Part shown: positions 26,185 to 35,071 of the stretch, piece after piece
How positions within the stretch are numbered: position 1 is the first letter of the stretch
Layout: the number at the start of each line of letters is the position of its first letter
From: Porticoccus sp.
GTDB lineage: Bacteria; Pseudomonadota; Gammaproteobacteria; Pseudomonadales; Porticoccaceae
DNA: 37,915 nt
Assembly: GCA_023261185.1 (NCBI GenBank)
Contig: JALRJN010000055.1
Span: forward strand, 1-37,915
Direction: 5' to 3'
The notes under the pieces: generated by a model
Database searches by the model: none
What the model saw: only the letters and a program-made list of their open reading frames with translations
Told to the model about the DNA's origin: nothing
Translations under genes and position numbers: made by a program

Positions 26185-28287
26185 ATGTCATCAGACAACG
26201 CACTGACACTACTGCTGGTTCACGACAGCTTTGAAGAAGCCAACCGCATTGTCAGCCTGTTACGGAATGCCAACTATCGCGTTGAATCCAAACACGTCGA
26301 GAATGAAGCGGTCCTTTCCAAGTTACTGCAGGACAGAAGCTGGGACCTGATCATCGGTCAGTTCAATGGCACTCAAACCCCGGTCAAAAGCATTTTTGCG
26401 CTGTTGCGTCGCCTGAATACAGACACGCCCACCATTCTCATTTCTGACGAGTACAACCCCCAATCCATTGTCGAAGGTCTTCGCCTGGGCGCCGAAGATG
26501 TAATCCCCATGGATGAAGACCAGCACCTGCTGCATGTACTGAGCCGCACCCTGTTCAACCTGGAGCAACGCCGTCAATTGCGCCATTGCCGACGCAAATA
26601 TGCCGACTCGGAGGGCCGTTGTGACCGTCTGCTCGGCTCATCTGTAGACGCCATTGCCATTGTTCAGGAAGGCACCTACCTATTCACCAACGACAGTTTT
26701 TCACAACTGTTTGGATATCTGGACAGTGACAGCATGGTTTGCCTGCCGGTCATCGACAGCATTGCCCCGGAAGATCAGGGCCGGCTGAAGGAATTCCTCC
26801 GCCCCATCGATGGGGAAGAAGATATCTTTGTCGAAAAACTGACGTTTACCGGCATGACCAACGACCGCATTCCAGTGCCCATTGAAGCGCGCATTGCCAA
26901 GGTCGATTACCAGGGTGAACCCGCGCTGGAGTTCCTGATCGCCAGCGATTTTCTCGAGGGTGGACATGAAGGAGGGCTCAACGCCACTGTCAGCGGCCTC
27001 CAGGAAGATAGTGATGCCGTGAGCATTCAGCGCGACAAAGTAATCGACATGGTGAACATTGCGATACGCCAGGCAGCGACCAAGCACAACAGTGCCATCA
27101 TGCTGTACATCACCCTGGACAACTACCCCAGTATTCTGGAAGAGGTCGGCGTTCAACAGACCGAACAACTGGTCACACAGCTGGTGGACAAGATCAACGA
27201 GGAAAACCCGGAAGGCTACCCTCTCAAGCGGTTCAAAGAAGACACCTTTGTCATGATCATGACCAACACCGGGACCGATGCGGGGATGCACTATGCCACC
27301 AAGCTCTGTGAAGCCGTTGCATCACATATTTTCGAGCTGAGCAACCTCACACGAACTGTGACGCTTGGCATCGGAGCTTCCGTCATCAGCGAGACAGTAA
27401 CCACAGCTGAAGGCTGTATTGATCGGGCCCTGTCAGCACTCAATGAACTTTACAGAGCAAATAATGGCAGTTTTGCCAACGGTGCCAAGCTCTATGAATC
27501 CGAAGTCGGCCACGAGTTTTGTGAGGAAGATCTGGACGACGTTGCCAGGAACATGCTGGAAAGCAAGCAATTCGAATTGTTCTACCAGCCAATCATTCCT
27601 CTGCAAAGCCAGGACGATGAGTTCTACGAAGTGCTACTGCACACCAAGGACAATGAGAAAACAGCAGCTTTGCCGGACAACTTCGTTGCCAAAGTGTTTA
27701 AAACCAACGTAGCCTCGGAAATTGATCGCTGGGTGATTCTCGAGTCCTTCAAAACACTGTCAGAAAAGCTCAAGTCCTCACCCAAAACCCGACTGTTCAT
27801 TAATATCAGCATTCAAACCATTTGTGACGACACCTTCATCACCTGGCTCAAAGTCGCTCTAAAGGCTTCAAGCCTGTCACCTCGGCAGGTGATTTTTCAG
27901 CTGCGGGAAATTGATGTGGCCCAGCAATTTAATCGTTCGGTCGACCTAATTAACGAGCTTAGAAAGATTAACGGCGATGTAGCCCTATCCCATTTTGGCC
28001 TTGCCATCGAGCCCATGACCCTGCTGCAAAAACTTTCAGTCAACTATGTCAAATTCGACAGCGTCATTGTCGAGAGAGCCTCCCAACAGGACGGGGGCAT
28101 GTCAGAACTGGAAGAGCTTATCGGTCGACTCAAGGAAGATGAAAACGAGCAGATTATCGTGCCGTTCGTCGAGAGAGCCGAGATGATACCAGCCCTGTGG
28201 ACCTCTGGAGTGCACTATATTCAGGGCCACTTCCTGCAGTCCCCATCAAGAAGAATGGACTATGACTTTAACGACGAAGAGTCGTAA
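26185..28287 (+). CDS. fimX: FimX-type protein: REC-PAS-degenerate GGDEF-degenerate EAL
   Basis: Probably a c-di-GMP receptor controlling type IV pilus assembly, as FimX does in Pseudomonas. From the ATG at 26185 it has 700 residues (FimX of P. aeruginosa has about 690). Order: REC-like domain (1-125) in which the phosphate-accepting aspartate position reads LIIGQF, a PAS domain (about 145-270), a GGDEF domain with KEDTF (351-355) instead of GGDEF, and an EAL domain with EVL (482-484) but keeping the FELFYQPIIPL opening and the FVERAEMIP...GVHYIQG ending. So neither cyclase nor phosphodiesterase activity is expected; the EVL form is that of FimX. It faces serB, as fimX does in Pseudomonas. 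A frame from 26116 would add 23 unlikely residues. Confidence 0.85.
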   Translation: MSSDNALTLLLVHDSFEEANRIVSLLRNANYRVESKHVENEAVLSKLLQDRSWDLIIGQFNGTQTPVKSIFALLRRLNTDTPTILISDEYNPQSIVEGLRLGAEDVIPMDEDQHLLHVLSRTLFNLEQRRQLRHCRRKYADSEGRCDRLLGSSVDAIAIVQEGTYLFTNDSFSQLFGYLDSDSMVCLPVIDSIAPEDQGRLKEFLRPIDGEEDIFVEKLTFTGMTNDRIPVPIEARIAKVDYQGEPALEFLIASDFLEGGHEGGLNATVSGLQEDSDAVSIQRDKVIDMVNIAIRQAATKHNSAIMLYITLDNYPSILEEVGVQQTEQLVTQLVDKINEENPEGYPLKRFKEDTFVMIMTNTGTDAGMHYATKLCEAVASHIFELSNLTRTVTLGIGASVISETVTTAEGCIDRALSALNELYRANNGSFANGAKLYESEVGHEFCEEDLDDVARNMLESKQFELFYQPIIPLQSQDDEFYEVLLHTKDNEKTAALPDNFVAKVFKTNVASEIDRWVILESFKTLSEKLKSSPKTRLFINISIQTICDDTFITWLKVALKASSLSPRQVIFQLREIDVAQQFNRSVDLINELRKINGDVALSHFGLAIEPMTLLQKLSVNYVKFDSVIVERASQQDGGMSELEELIGRLKEDENEQIIVPFVERAEMIPALWTSGVHYIQGHFLQSPSRRMDYDFNDEES

Positions 28288-28312
28288 CGCTTAAGACCCG
28301 GCCAAACGCTGA

Positions 28313-29551
28313 TTAGGACTGGGGCCAGAACAACGTATCCCGGTCACTCAGTCCCATCAGGTAAAGGATCCCGTCCAACCCCAGCTTGGAAATTGACTGC
28401 TTGGCATTTGCCTTCACCAGCGGTTTCGCTCGGAAGGCAATACCCAAACCGGCAATACTCAGCATCGGCAGATCATTAGCGCCATCTCCCACGGCAATCA
28501 CCTGCTCCAGTGAAATATTTTCACGGGCAGCAATATCACGCAGCAATTGAGCCTTTCGCTGACCATCCACCACCTCACCGGTAACCCGACCGGTCACCTT
28601 GCCGCCTTCAATCTCCAGCTGGTTCGCATAGACATAATCGATACCCAGCTGCTCTTGGATACGCCGCGCAAAAAAATCGAAACCGCCAGACAGAATTGCC
28701 GTTTTGTAGCCCAGACGCCGCAAATTGGAAATCAGCAGTTCGGCACCCTCGGTGAGCTTCAGCCGGGCCGAAATGGCATCCAGCACGGAGGCATCAAGCC
28801 CCTGCAGCAACCCCAGGCGCTTGGAAAAACTGGCATTAAAGTCCAGCTCGCCACGCATCGCCGCTTCGGTAATAGCCGCAACTTCATCACCAACACCCGC
28901 CTCCCGTGCCAGCTCATCGATGACCTCCGCTTCGATCAACGTGGAATCCATATCAAACACCACCAGGCGCCGGTTACGGCGGTAGATATTGTCTTCCTGA
29001 TAGGCGATATCGATATCCAGCTCCGTGGACAACTCCAGCAGTGAGGCGCGAAGAGCTCCCAGGTCATCGGGTTCTCCGCGAAGGGAAAATTCCACGCACG
29101 CCTTGGTATTGGCCTCTATATGCTCAAGCGGCACACGACCCGAAAGGCGGGTAATTTTGTCAATATTCAATCCCTGGGTGACGGTGACTGCCGTCACTCG
29201 GGCAATATGGTGAGCTGCCACCCTGCGCGCCAGAAGCGTCACGATATGCCGTGGCTTGCCCTGTTGGGCGACCCAGTGCTCGTAACTTTCCTCGGAAATT
29301 GGCTGAAAGCGGACTTTCATATCCATGGCGTGAAGGCTGTAGAGAATTTCCTTCTGTACTTTTTCCGGGGACTGCCCTTCCGGAATCTTAGCCAGGATGC
29401 CCAGGTTGAGATTGTCGTGAATCACCGCCTGTCCGATATCCAGAATGTCAGCTCCGTGCTCATCCAGCACCCGGGAAACCGCGCTGGTAATACCGGGCTT
29501 GTCTTCCCCGGCCACGTTGATCAGTAGAATCTCTCTCACATTGACATCCAT
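28313..29551 (-). CDS. serB: Phosphoserine phosphatase SerB
   Basis: HAD-family enzyme that makes serine from phosphoserine. From the ATG at 29549-29551 the protein has 412 residues: two ACT-type domains (about 1-85 and 100-185) and the HAD core with nucleophile D200 and acid D202 in VVFDMDSTLIEAEVIDELA, LSGGFDFFA and GDGANDLPML. Two N-terminal ACT domains are typical of the Pseudomonas type rather than the E. coli type. A longer frame (from 29635) covers the promoter and is not used. No clear ribosome binding site is seen. A perfect TATAAT on the minus strand stands about 40 bases upstream. It converges with fimX (25-base gap). Confidence 0.95.
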   Translation of the reverse strand: MDVNVREILLINVAGEDKPGITSAVSRVLDEHGADILDIGQAVIHDNLNLGILAKIPEGQSPEKVQKEILYSLHAMDMKVRFQPISEESYEHWVAQQGKPRHIVTLLARRVAAHHIARVTAVTVTQGLNIDKITRLSGRVPLEHIEANTKACVEFSLRGEPDDLGALRASLLELSTELDIDIAYQEDNIYRRNRRLVVFDMDSTLIEAEVIDELAREAGVGDEVAAITEAAMRGELDFNASFSKRLGLLQGLDASVLDAISARLKLTEGAELLISNLRRLGYKTAILSGGFDFFARRIQEQLGIDYVYANQLEIEGGKVTGRVTGEVVDGQRKAQLLRDIAARENISLEQVIAVGDGANDLPMLSIAGLGIAFRAKPLVKANAKQSISKLGLDGILYLMGLSDRDTLFWPQS

Positions 29552-29588
29552 TATGGGCAAATCAGTCCACCATCTCTTTGGGGCGGGT

Positions 29589-29594
29589 ATTATA
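29589..29594 (-). promoter_or_regulatory. Candidate serB -10 element
   Basis: TATAAT on the minus strand, 38 bases upstream of the serB ATG, inside the 103-base gap shared with the divergent membrane-protein gene. The expected -35 region shows only a weak match. A plus-strand TAGAAT (29613-29618) may serve the divergent gene. Confidence 0.4.
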
Positions 29595-29654
29595 GGAGAG
29601 CAACGGATAAGATAGAATGCGCCATTCTTAAACATCGCAGGGAATTATCGCCCC

Positions 29655-30860
29655 ATGGGCAAGCTAGCAAAGTCATACGCCATTCAACTGCCCGCTATTG
29701 CCCTCATTTCCTCCATCCTGTTCGGTGCTGCCCTGCTCTTCGCACTTTCCTTACAGCTCAATGAGCTGGCTGAGAAACAGGGAAAACAGCTCAGTCAAAC
29801 CCTGGCCCATCAGTTGGCCAAGGCCGTGCGGGATCCACTAATTCACCGCGACAACCTCAGTCTCCAGGTTGAACTGGATGAATTAATCACGCTGGAAGGC
29901 GTGCAGCGGGCAGCAATTTATGATGTTAACCAGCACCTCATTGCCGAGGCGCAACGTCGCATGACCAGGGGTGCCACCCAACATCAGCAGCGCAGTCCGG
30001 TGAGTATAGAAACCGCCACCGTCGGTTATGCCACGGTGTCACTGACAGAATCCTACATGACTCAGGGTACTACCCGCGTACTGATAACTGCCGGGGCAAT
30101 CTGGGCCATGTTCACACTGGCACTGGTGTTACTGGCCTATCTCACCGGGAAAAATCTCTCCGAAAGAATTGCCAGGTTAAACGATCAACTCCCCGGAAAC
30201 GATGAAGATAAACCACTGGAGGAGCTCGCAACCCTTGAACACAGACTGGTGCCTTTATTGGCCATACCCAGCAGAAAGCCAGTCCCGCAGGACAACAAGC
30301 CCGTGGCGCTCCTGGGCATTGCCTGTCGAAATCTGGCGCGCCTGGAAGCGCTAGTAAACCGGGAACACTTTGAGTCGCTTATGAAGCAGCTGGACCAGCT
30401 CATAGAACGCACATTGCACCTCTATGGCGGGCGCCGACTGCACGGCGAGCACTACAACGTTTATATCGAATTTTTGGGCAGCGATAACGAAGATGATCAG
30501 ACCATGAACGCAGCCTACTGTGCTGCCGCACTGCTGCGACTGTCTGGCGCCCCGCTGCAGGGTGAAGGCGTCACCGTTGACCTTGCCGCCGCTGTATTCC
30601 CAGGAATTTCCCATATCACCGGCTCGACACTGCTCGACGAGCAGACACAGGCGCAGCAACTTCAGGAGCTTCGCGACCTGCTGGAAAAATCGGAAAAGGG
30701 AGAAATTCTCCTCAACCAGGCAACCAGCGACCACCCCTCAGTCGACGAACTAGACCTCACACCGCTGGCGGAAGGCAGCCCGTTTTGCCGCATTAATGGC
30801 TTCGGCGAAGACGGCGAGAACCTGTTAGCACGGCAACTGGCGGTACTCTCCCACCACTAG
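29655..30860 (+). CDS. AhpA/YtjB-type membrane protein beside serB
   Basis: 401-residue inner-membrane protein with a transmembrane helix near residues 10-34, a periplasmic part of about 100 residues (VRDPLIHRDNLSLQVELDEL, then GVQRAAIYDVNQHLI), a second helix near 139-163, and a cytoplasmic region of about 230 residues with no domain I recognise. A gene of this layout is divergent from or next to serB in many gammaproteobacteria (Smp/YtjB in E. coli, AhpA in Pseudomonas); function is not well known. The shape resembles a sensor without an output kinase. The ATG is at 29655. It is followed by the liuR operator region. Confidence 0.7.
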   Translation: MGKLAKSYAIQLPAIALISSILFGAALLFALSLQLNELAEKQGKQLSQTLAHQLAKAVRDPLIHRDNLSLQVELDELITLEGVQRAAIYDVNQHLIAEAQRRMTRGATQHQQRSPVSIETATVGYATVSLTESYMTQGTTRVLITAGAIWAMFTLALVLLAYLTGKNLSERIARLNDQLPGNDEDKPLEELATLEHRLVPLLAIPSRKPVPQDNKPVALLGIACRNLARLEALVNREHFESLMKQLDQLIERTLHLYGGRRLHGEHYNVYIEFLGSDNEDDQTMNAAYCAAALLRLSGAPLQGEGVTVDLAAAVFPGISHITGSTLLDEQTQAQQLQELRDLLEKSEKGEILLNQATSDHPSVDELDLTPLAEGSPFCRINGFGEDGENLLARQLAVLSHH

Positions 30861-30912
30861 GGCCTATCCCGCTCATATCCCAGCGCTCCCTTCACACGTT
30901 TTACGCTTAGAA

Positions 30913-30936
30913 ATTTACGTTTACGTAAACGTAAAT
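30913..30936. promoter_or_regulatory. Perfect 24-bp palindrome, likely LiuR operator and promoter
   Basis: The arms ATTTACGTTTAC and GTAAACGTAAAT are perfect complements with no spacer. A good -10, TATAAA (30936-30941), begins at its right end, with a weak -35 TTTACG (30914-30919) inside it. A MerR-family dimer binding between -35 and -10 fits this geometry, and the TTTACG/CGTAAA theme agrees with LiuR sites as I recall them. It stands 54 bases before liuR, so autoregulation of liuRABC is expected. Confidence 0.75.
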
Positions 30937-30990
30937 ATAAACTACAGTTTTCATAGAGAAACAGTTTTAAAGGGGTTCCAAAGGCAGGCT

Positions 30991-31425
30991 ATGGCAGATC
31001 ATTCCGAGTTCAATATTGGTGAGTTGGCGCGAGAATTCGGCGTCACCACCCGCACCATCCGTCACTACGAGGAGATTGGCCTGTTACAGCCCATGCGTCG
31101 AGGCCAGGCCCGCATCTACAGCCCAGCTGATCGCACCCGGCTGAAGCTGATCCTGAGAGGCAAGCGCCTGGGTTTCAGCCTGGATGAGAGCCGTGCCATT
31201 GTTGATCTCTACGATCCTGCCCGCGGCAACAAAGAGCAACTTCAGGCCCTGTTGGCACGCATTCAGCAGCAACGTGACAAGCTCAATGCTCAGCTAACCG
31301 ACATCAAGCAGATGCTGTCATCCCTTGATGACGCAGAAGAAAGCTGCCGCAAGGCCCTTAAAAAGGCCCGGAAACAAGAAAAGAAACAAACAAAGACTCA
31401 AGCAAATAAAAAGGGCAAAACATGA
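30991..31425 (+). CDS. liuR: MerR-family regulator LiuR
   Basis: Repressor-type MerR protein controlling leucine/isovalerate catabolism. The 144-residue protein has the N-terminal winged helix-turn-helix (FNIGELAREFGVTTRTIRHYEEIGLL, about residues 7-32, and RIYSPADRTRLKLI), a dimerisation coiled coil (ALLARIQQQRDKLNAQL), and a lysine-rich tail (KKARKQEKKQTK) unusual in length. The metal-binding cysteines of metal-sensing MerR proteins are absent. Being 15 bases upstream of liuA and behind a palindrome identifies it as LiuR. ATG at 30991, preceded by AAAGGGGTT about 14 bases upstream, so the ribosome binding site is not ideal. Confidence 0.9.
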   Translation: MADHSEFNIGELAREFGVTTRTIRHYEEIGLLQPMRRGQARIYSPADRTRLKLILRGKRLGFSLDESRAIVDLYDPARGNKEQLQALLARIQQQRDKLNAQLTDIKQMLSSLDDAEESCRKALKKARKQEKKQTKTQANKKGKT

Positions 31426-31440
31426 TGGGAGGGACAGTAT

Positions 31441-32610
31441 ATGACCACCCCGTATCAAAGCCTCGATTTTCAACTTGGCGAAGACATTGACCTGCTACGC
31501 CGCAGTGTCCAGCAGTTTGCCAGCAAGGAAGTAGCACCCAGAGCGGCACAAATCGACCGGGACAATGATTTTCCCCGGGACCTATGGCCAAAGCTGGGGC
31601 AACTCGGCCTGCTCGGCATCACCGTGCCGGAGCAATACGGCGGCAGCGGCATGGGTTTTCTGGCCCAGGTAGTGGCCATGGAGGAACTGTCCCGGGCCTC
31701 AGCGGCGGTGGGGCTTTCCTACGGCGCCCATGCCAACCTCTGCGTCAACCAGATCTACCGTCACGGCAGTGAACAGCAGCGGCAGCGTTACCTGCCGAAG
31801 CTATGCAGCGGTGAGCACGTGGGTGCATTGGCCATGTCCGAGCCCAACGCCGGCTCCGATGTGCTGTCCATGACCCTGAAGGCAGAAAAGCGCGTCGACC
31901 AGTTCCTGCTCAACGGCAACAAGATGTGGATCACCAATGGTCCCGACGCGGACACCTGTGTGGTCTACGCCAGAACCGGCGGCAACTCCGAAAAGAACTG
32001 TCTCACCGCGTTTATTGTCGAGCGGGAATTTCCCGGGCTCTCCCACCACCAGAAGCTGGACAAGCTGGGCATGCGCGGCTCCAACACCTGCGAGCTGGTG
32101 TTTGAGGAGTGTCCGGTGCCAATGGAAAATGTGCTCGGCGGCGCAGGCAACGGTGTGGCAGTGCTGATGTCCGGCCTGGATACCGAGCGCGCAGTGCTGG
32201 CCGGTGGACCGGTGGGCATCATGCAGGCCTGCCTGGATGTGATACTGCCCTACATGCACCAGCGCCGCCAGTTCGGCCAGGCCATCGGCGAATTCCAGCT
32301 GGTTCAGGGCAAACTGGCGGATATGTACGCCGGGCTGAATGCATGCCGCGCTTACCTTTATGCGGTGGCCACCGCCTGTGATCGCGGCCATGAATCCCGA
32401 AAAGACGCCGCCGCGGTGATCCTGTTTACCGCTGAAATGGCCACCCGCATGGCCCTGGATGCCATCCAGCTTCTTGGCGGCAACGGCTACATCAACGACT
32501 TTCCCACCGGTCGCCTGCTGCGGGATGCCAAACTCTATGAGATCGGCGCCGGCACCAGCGAGATCCGCCGCATGCTGATCGGCCGGGAACTGTTTCGGGA
32601 GACCGCTTAA
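31441..32610 (+). CDS. liuA: Isovaleryl-CoA dehydrogenase
   Basis: FAD enzyme that oxidises isovaleryl-CoA to 3-methylcrotonyl-CoA in leucine breakdown. The 389-residue protein has the acyl-CoA dehydrogenase pattern, with [23 protein letters not shown] and [31 protein letters not shown]. The catalytic glutamate is E249 in [13 protein letters not shown], the position used by isovaleryl-CoA dehydrogenases rather than the end-of-chain glutamate of most relatives; this supports the specific call. Start ATG 31441 with GGGAGG just upstream. The gene is more GC-rich than the surrounding chromosome, as is liuB. Confidence 0.95.
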   Translation: MTTPYQSLDFQLGEDIDLLRRSVQQFASKEVAPRAAQIDRDNDFPRDLWPKLGQLGLLGITVPEQYGGSGMGFLAQVVAMEELSRASAAVGLSYGAHANLCVNQIYRHGSEQQRQRYLPKLCSGEHVGALAMSEPNAGSDVLSMTLKAEKRVDQFLLNGNKMWITNGPDADTCVVYARTGGNSEKNCLTAFIVEREFPGLSHHQKLDKLGMRGSNTCELVFEECPVPMENVLGGAGNGVAVLMSGLDTERAVLAGGPVGIMQACLDVILPYMHQRRQFGQAIGEFQLVQGKLADMYAGLNACRAYLYAVATACDRGHESRKDAAAVILFTAEMATRMALDAIQLLGGNGYINDFPTGRLLRDAKLYEIGAGTSEIRRMLIGRELFRETA

Positions 32611-32634
32611 GCGGCCCAACTGGAGGCATGTGTC

Positions 32635-34242
32635 ATGGCCATCCTCAGCAGCAAACTCGATACCAACAGCCCCGAATTCCTGCAGAACAGCAAGCATATG
32701 CAGGGTCTGGTAGAGCGTCTTGAGCGCACCCTCAATCAGGTGCACCAGGGCGGCGGCGAAACTGCCAGGCAGCGCCATAGGAAGCGCGGCAAACTGCTAC
32801 CCCGGGAGCGCATTGCCCATCTGCTCGACCCGGACAGTCCCTTCCTGGAACTGTCCCCCCTGGCCGCCTGGCAAGTGTACGAGGACGCAGTGCCTGCGGC
32901 TGGCCTGATCAGTGGCATCGGCAAGGTGTGCGGGCAGGATTGCCTGATCATTGCCAACGACGCCACCGTCAAGGGCGGCACCTACTACCCGTTGACCGTC
33001 AAGAAACACCTGCGCGCCCAGCAGATCGCCGCTGACAATCAGCTGCCCAGCATCTATCTGGTGGATTCCGGCGGCGCCTACCTGCCCAGCCAGGACGAGG
33101 TATTCCCGGACCGCGAACACTTCGGCCGCATTTTCTACAACCAGGCCAACCTCTCGGCCCGCAATATTCCCCAGATCGCCGTGGTGATGGGTTCCTGCAC
33201 CGCCGGTGGCGCCTATGTACCGGCCATGTCCGACGAGACCATCATCGTCCGTGAACAGGGTACTATCTTTATCGGCGGCCCACCGCTGGTTAAAGCGGCT
33301 ACCGGTGAAACCATCAGCGCCGAGGAACTGGGCGGTGCGGATCTGCACTGCCGCACCTCCGGGGTGGCAGACCATCTGGCGGAGGACGATCACCACGCCC
33401 TGGAACTGGCGCGGCACTGTGTCGCGCGCCTGAACCGTAAACACCCGGCACCATTCGACCTGGCAACACCGGCGGAACCGCTATTCGACCCGCTTGAGCT
33501 GTACGGGGTGATCCCCGCCGAGCGCCGTCTCGGCTACAACGTCCGCGAGGTCATTGCCCGGCTGGTGGACAGCTCCGAGTTCGGCGAATTCAAAGCATTG
33601 TATGGCCCCACCCTGGTTTGCGGCTTTGCCCGCTGGCAGGGCTATCCCATCGGCATCGTCGCCAACAACGGCATCCTCTTCAGCGAGTCCGCCCAGAAGG
33701 GCGCCCACTTTATCGAACTCTGTGCCCAACGCGGCATTCCACTGCTGTTCCTGCAGAACATCACCGGCTTCATGGTGGGACAGCGCTACGAGGCCGGCGG
33801 CATCGCCAAGCACGGCGCCAAGCTGGTAATGGCGGTGGCTTGTGCCAGGGTGCCAAAATTCACAGTGCTGATCGGCGGCTCCTACGGCGCCGGCAACTAC
33901 GGCATGTGCGGTCGCGCCTACGACCCGCGCTTCCTGTTCATGTGGCCCAATGCGCGGATTTCCGTGATGGGTGGCGAACAGGCCGCAGGGGTACTGGCCC
34001 AGGTCAAACGGGAGCAGCTGGAGCGTGAAGGCAAACCCTGGAGTGAAGATGAGGAAAAGGCTTTCAAGCTGCCTATCGTCGAGCGCTACGATGCACAGGG
34101 CAACCCCTACTACGCCTCAGCAAGACTCTGGGACGACGGTGTCATCGATCCACTGCAGACCCGCCAGGTGATCGGCCACTGCCTGGCCATTGCCGCCAAC
34201 AACCCGCTTGAGGAAACCCGCTTCGGGGTTTTCCGTATGTGA
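32635..34242 (+). CDS. liuB: Methylcrotonyl-CoA carboxylase, carboxyltransferase (beta) subunit
   Basis: Transfers the carboxyl group from biotin to 3-methylcrotonyl-CoA. The 535-residue protein has the two crotonase-like halves of acyl-CoA carboxyltransferases: [21 protein letters not shown] and [52 protein letters not shown], then [39 protein letters not shown] and [13 protein letters not shown]. It needs the biotin carboxylase/carrier subunit LiuD, which is not in this window. ATG at 32635, preceded by TGGAGG; 24 bases after liuA. Confidence 0.95.
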   Translation: MAILSSKLDTNSPEFLQNSKHMQGLVERLERTLNQVHQGGGETARQRHRKRGKLLPRERIAHLLDPDSPFLELSPLAAWQVYEDAVPAAGLISGIGKVCGQDCLIIANDATVKGGTYYPLTVKKHLRAQQIAADNQLPSIYLVDSGGAYLPSQDEVFPDREHFGRIFYNQANLSARNIPQIAVVMGSCTAGGAYVPAMSDETIIVREQGTIFIGGPPLVKAATGETISAEELGGADLHCRTSGVADHLAEDDHHALELARHCVARLNRKHPAPFDLATPAEPLFDPLELYGVIPAERRLGYNVREVIARLVDSSEFGEFKALYGPTLVCGFARWQGYPIGIVANNGILFSESAQKGAHFIELCAQRGIPLLFLQNITGFMVGQRYEAGGIAKHGAKLVMAVACARVPKFTVLIGGSYGAGNYGMCGRAYDPRFLFMWPNARISVMGGEQAAGVLAQVKREQLEREGKPWSEDEEKAFKLPIVERYDAQGNPYYASARLWDDGVIDPLQTRQVIGHCLAIAANNPLEETRFGVFRM

Positions 34243-34260
34243 CCAAAATAGGTGATTGTT

Positions 34261-35055
34261 ATGAGCAAGCCCAGTGTCACCACCCAGATCGACCAGCGAG
34301 GCGTCGCCACCGTCACCCTCAATCGCCCGGAGCGGCACAACGCCTTTGATGACGCCGTCATCGCCGAGCTGAGCGCGGCTTTCCACAACGTGGCTGGTAA
34401 TGACAGTGTCCGGGTGATGGTGCTGGCCGCTGCGGGCAAACACTTTTCCGCCGGGGCGGACCTGTCCTGGATGCGGCGCATGGGCAACGCCAGCTACGAC
34501 ACCAACCTCGCGGACGCCGAGGCCCTGGCCAATATGCTGCGCACCCTCAACGAATTACCCAAACCCACCATTGCCCGGGTACAGGGAAGCGCCTGGGGTG
34601 GCGCCCTGGGACTGATCTGCTGCTGTGATCTGGCGGTGGCTACCAGCAGTGCCACATTCCGCTTCAGCGAAGTGCGACTGGGACTGGTGCCCGCCACCAT
34701 CAGCCCCTATGTGATCGCCGCCATCGGCCCGCGTGCGGCGCGACGTTACTTTCTCAGCGCCGAATCCATCAATTCTGACACCGCCGAAGATCTAGGTCTG
34801 GTGAGCAAAATAGCGAAGGAATCAGATTTAGACCCGGTAGTGGAAAACTGGATCGATCACCTGCTACAGAATGGCCCCCAAGCCATGGCGGAAGCAAAAC
34901 GCCTAATCGCGGAAGTAAGCGGAAAGCCGCTCAGCGATGAACTACTGTGGCACACCAGTGAAACCATTGCCCGACTGAGGGTTTCGGAAGAAGGACGGGA
35001 AGGCTTATCTGCTTTTTTAGAAAAACGTGCGGCCAAATGGCAACAAACACCCTGA
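34261..35055 (+). CDS. liuC: Methylglutaconyl-CoA hydratase
   Basis: Crotonase-family hydratase that turns 3-methylglutaconyl-CoA into HMG-CoA. The 264-residue protein has the fold's hallmarks: LNRPERHNAFDDAVI, AAGKHFSAGADLSWM (oxyanion hole), QGSAWGGALGLICCCDLAVAT and FRFSEVRLGLVPATISPYV. A GTG at 34252 would give three extra residues, but GGTGA there is better read as the ribosome binding site for the ATG at 34261. It is the last liu gene here; the usual liuD and liuE do not follow. The 3' third is visibly less GC-rich than the 5' part and than liuAB. It converges on dgkA with 16 bases between stops. Confidence 0.9.
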   Translation: MSKPSVTTQIDQRGVATVTLNRPERHNAFDDAVIAELSAAFHNVAGNDSVRVMVLAAAGKHFSAGADLSWMRRMGNASYDTNLADAEALANMLRTLNELPKPTIARVQGSAWGGALGLICCCDLAVATSSATFRFSEVRLGLVPATISPYVIAAIGPRAARRYFLSAESINSDTAEDLGLVSKIAKESDLDPVVENWIDHLLQNGPQAMAEAKRLIAEVSGKPLSDELLWHTSETIARLRVSEEGREGLSAFLEKRAAKWQQTP

Positions 35056-35071
35056 CGAGACCATTATCAGG

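Noticed and set aside
31801-32778. A 325-codon open frame opposite liuA and the start of liuB
   Set aside because: Rich in His, Gln and Gly as antisense shadows usually are; liuA and liuB are unmistakable on the other strand.
35049-35071. Short inverted repeat CCTGA...TCAGG between liuC and dgkA
   Set aside because: Only five pairs, no T-run in either direction; not supportable as a terminator.
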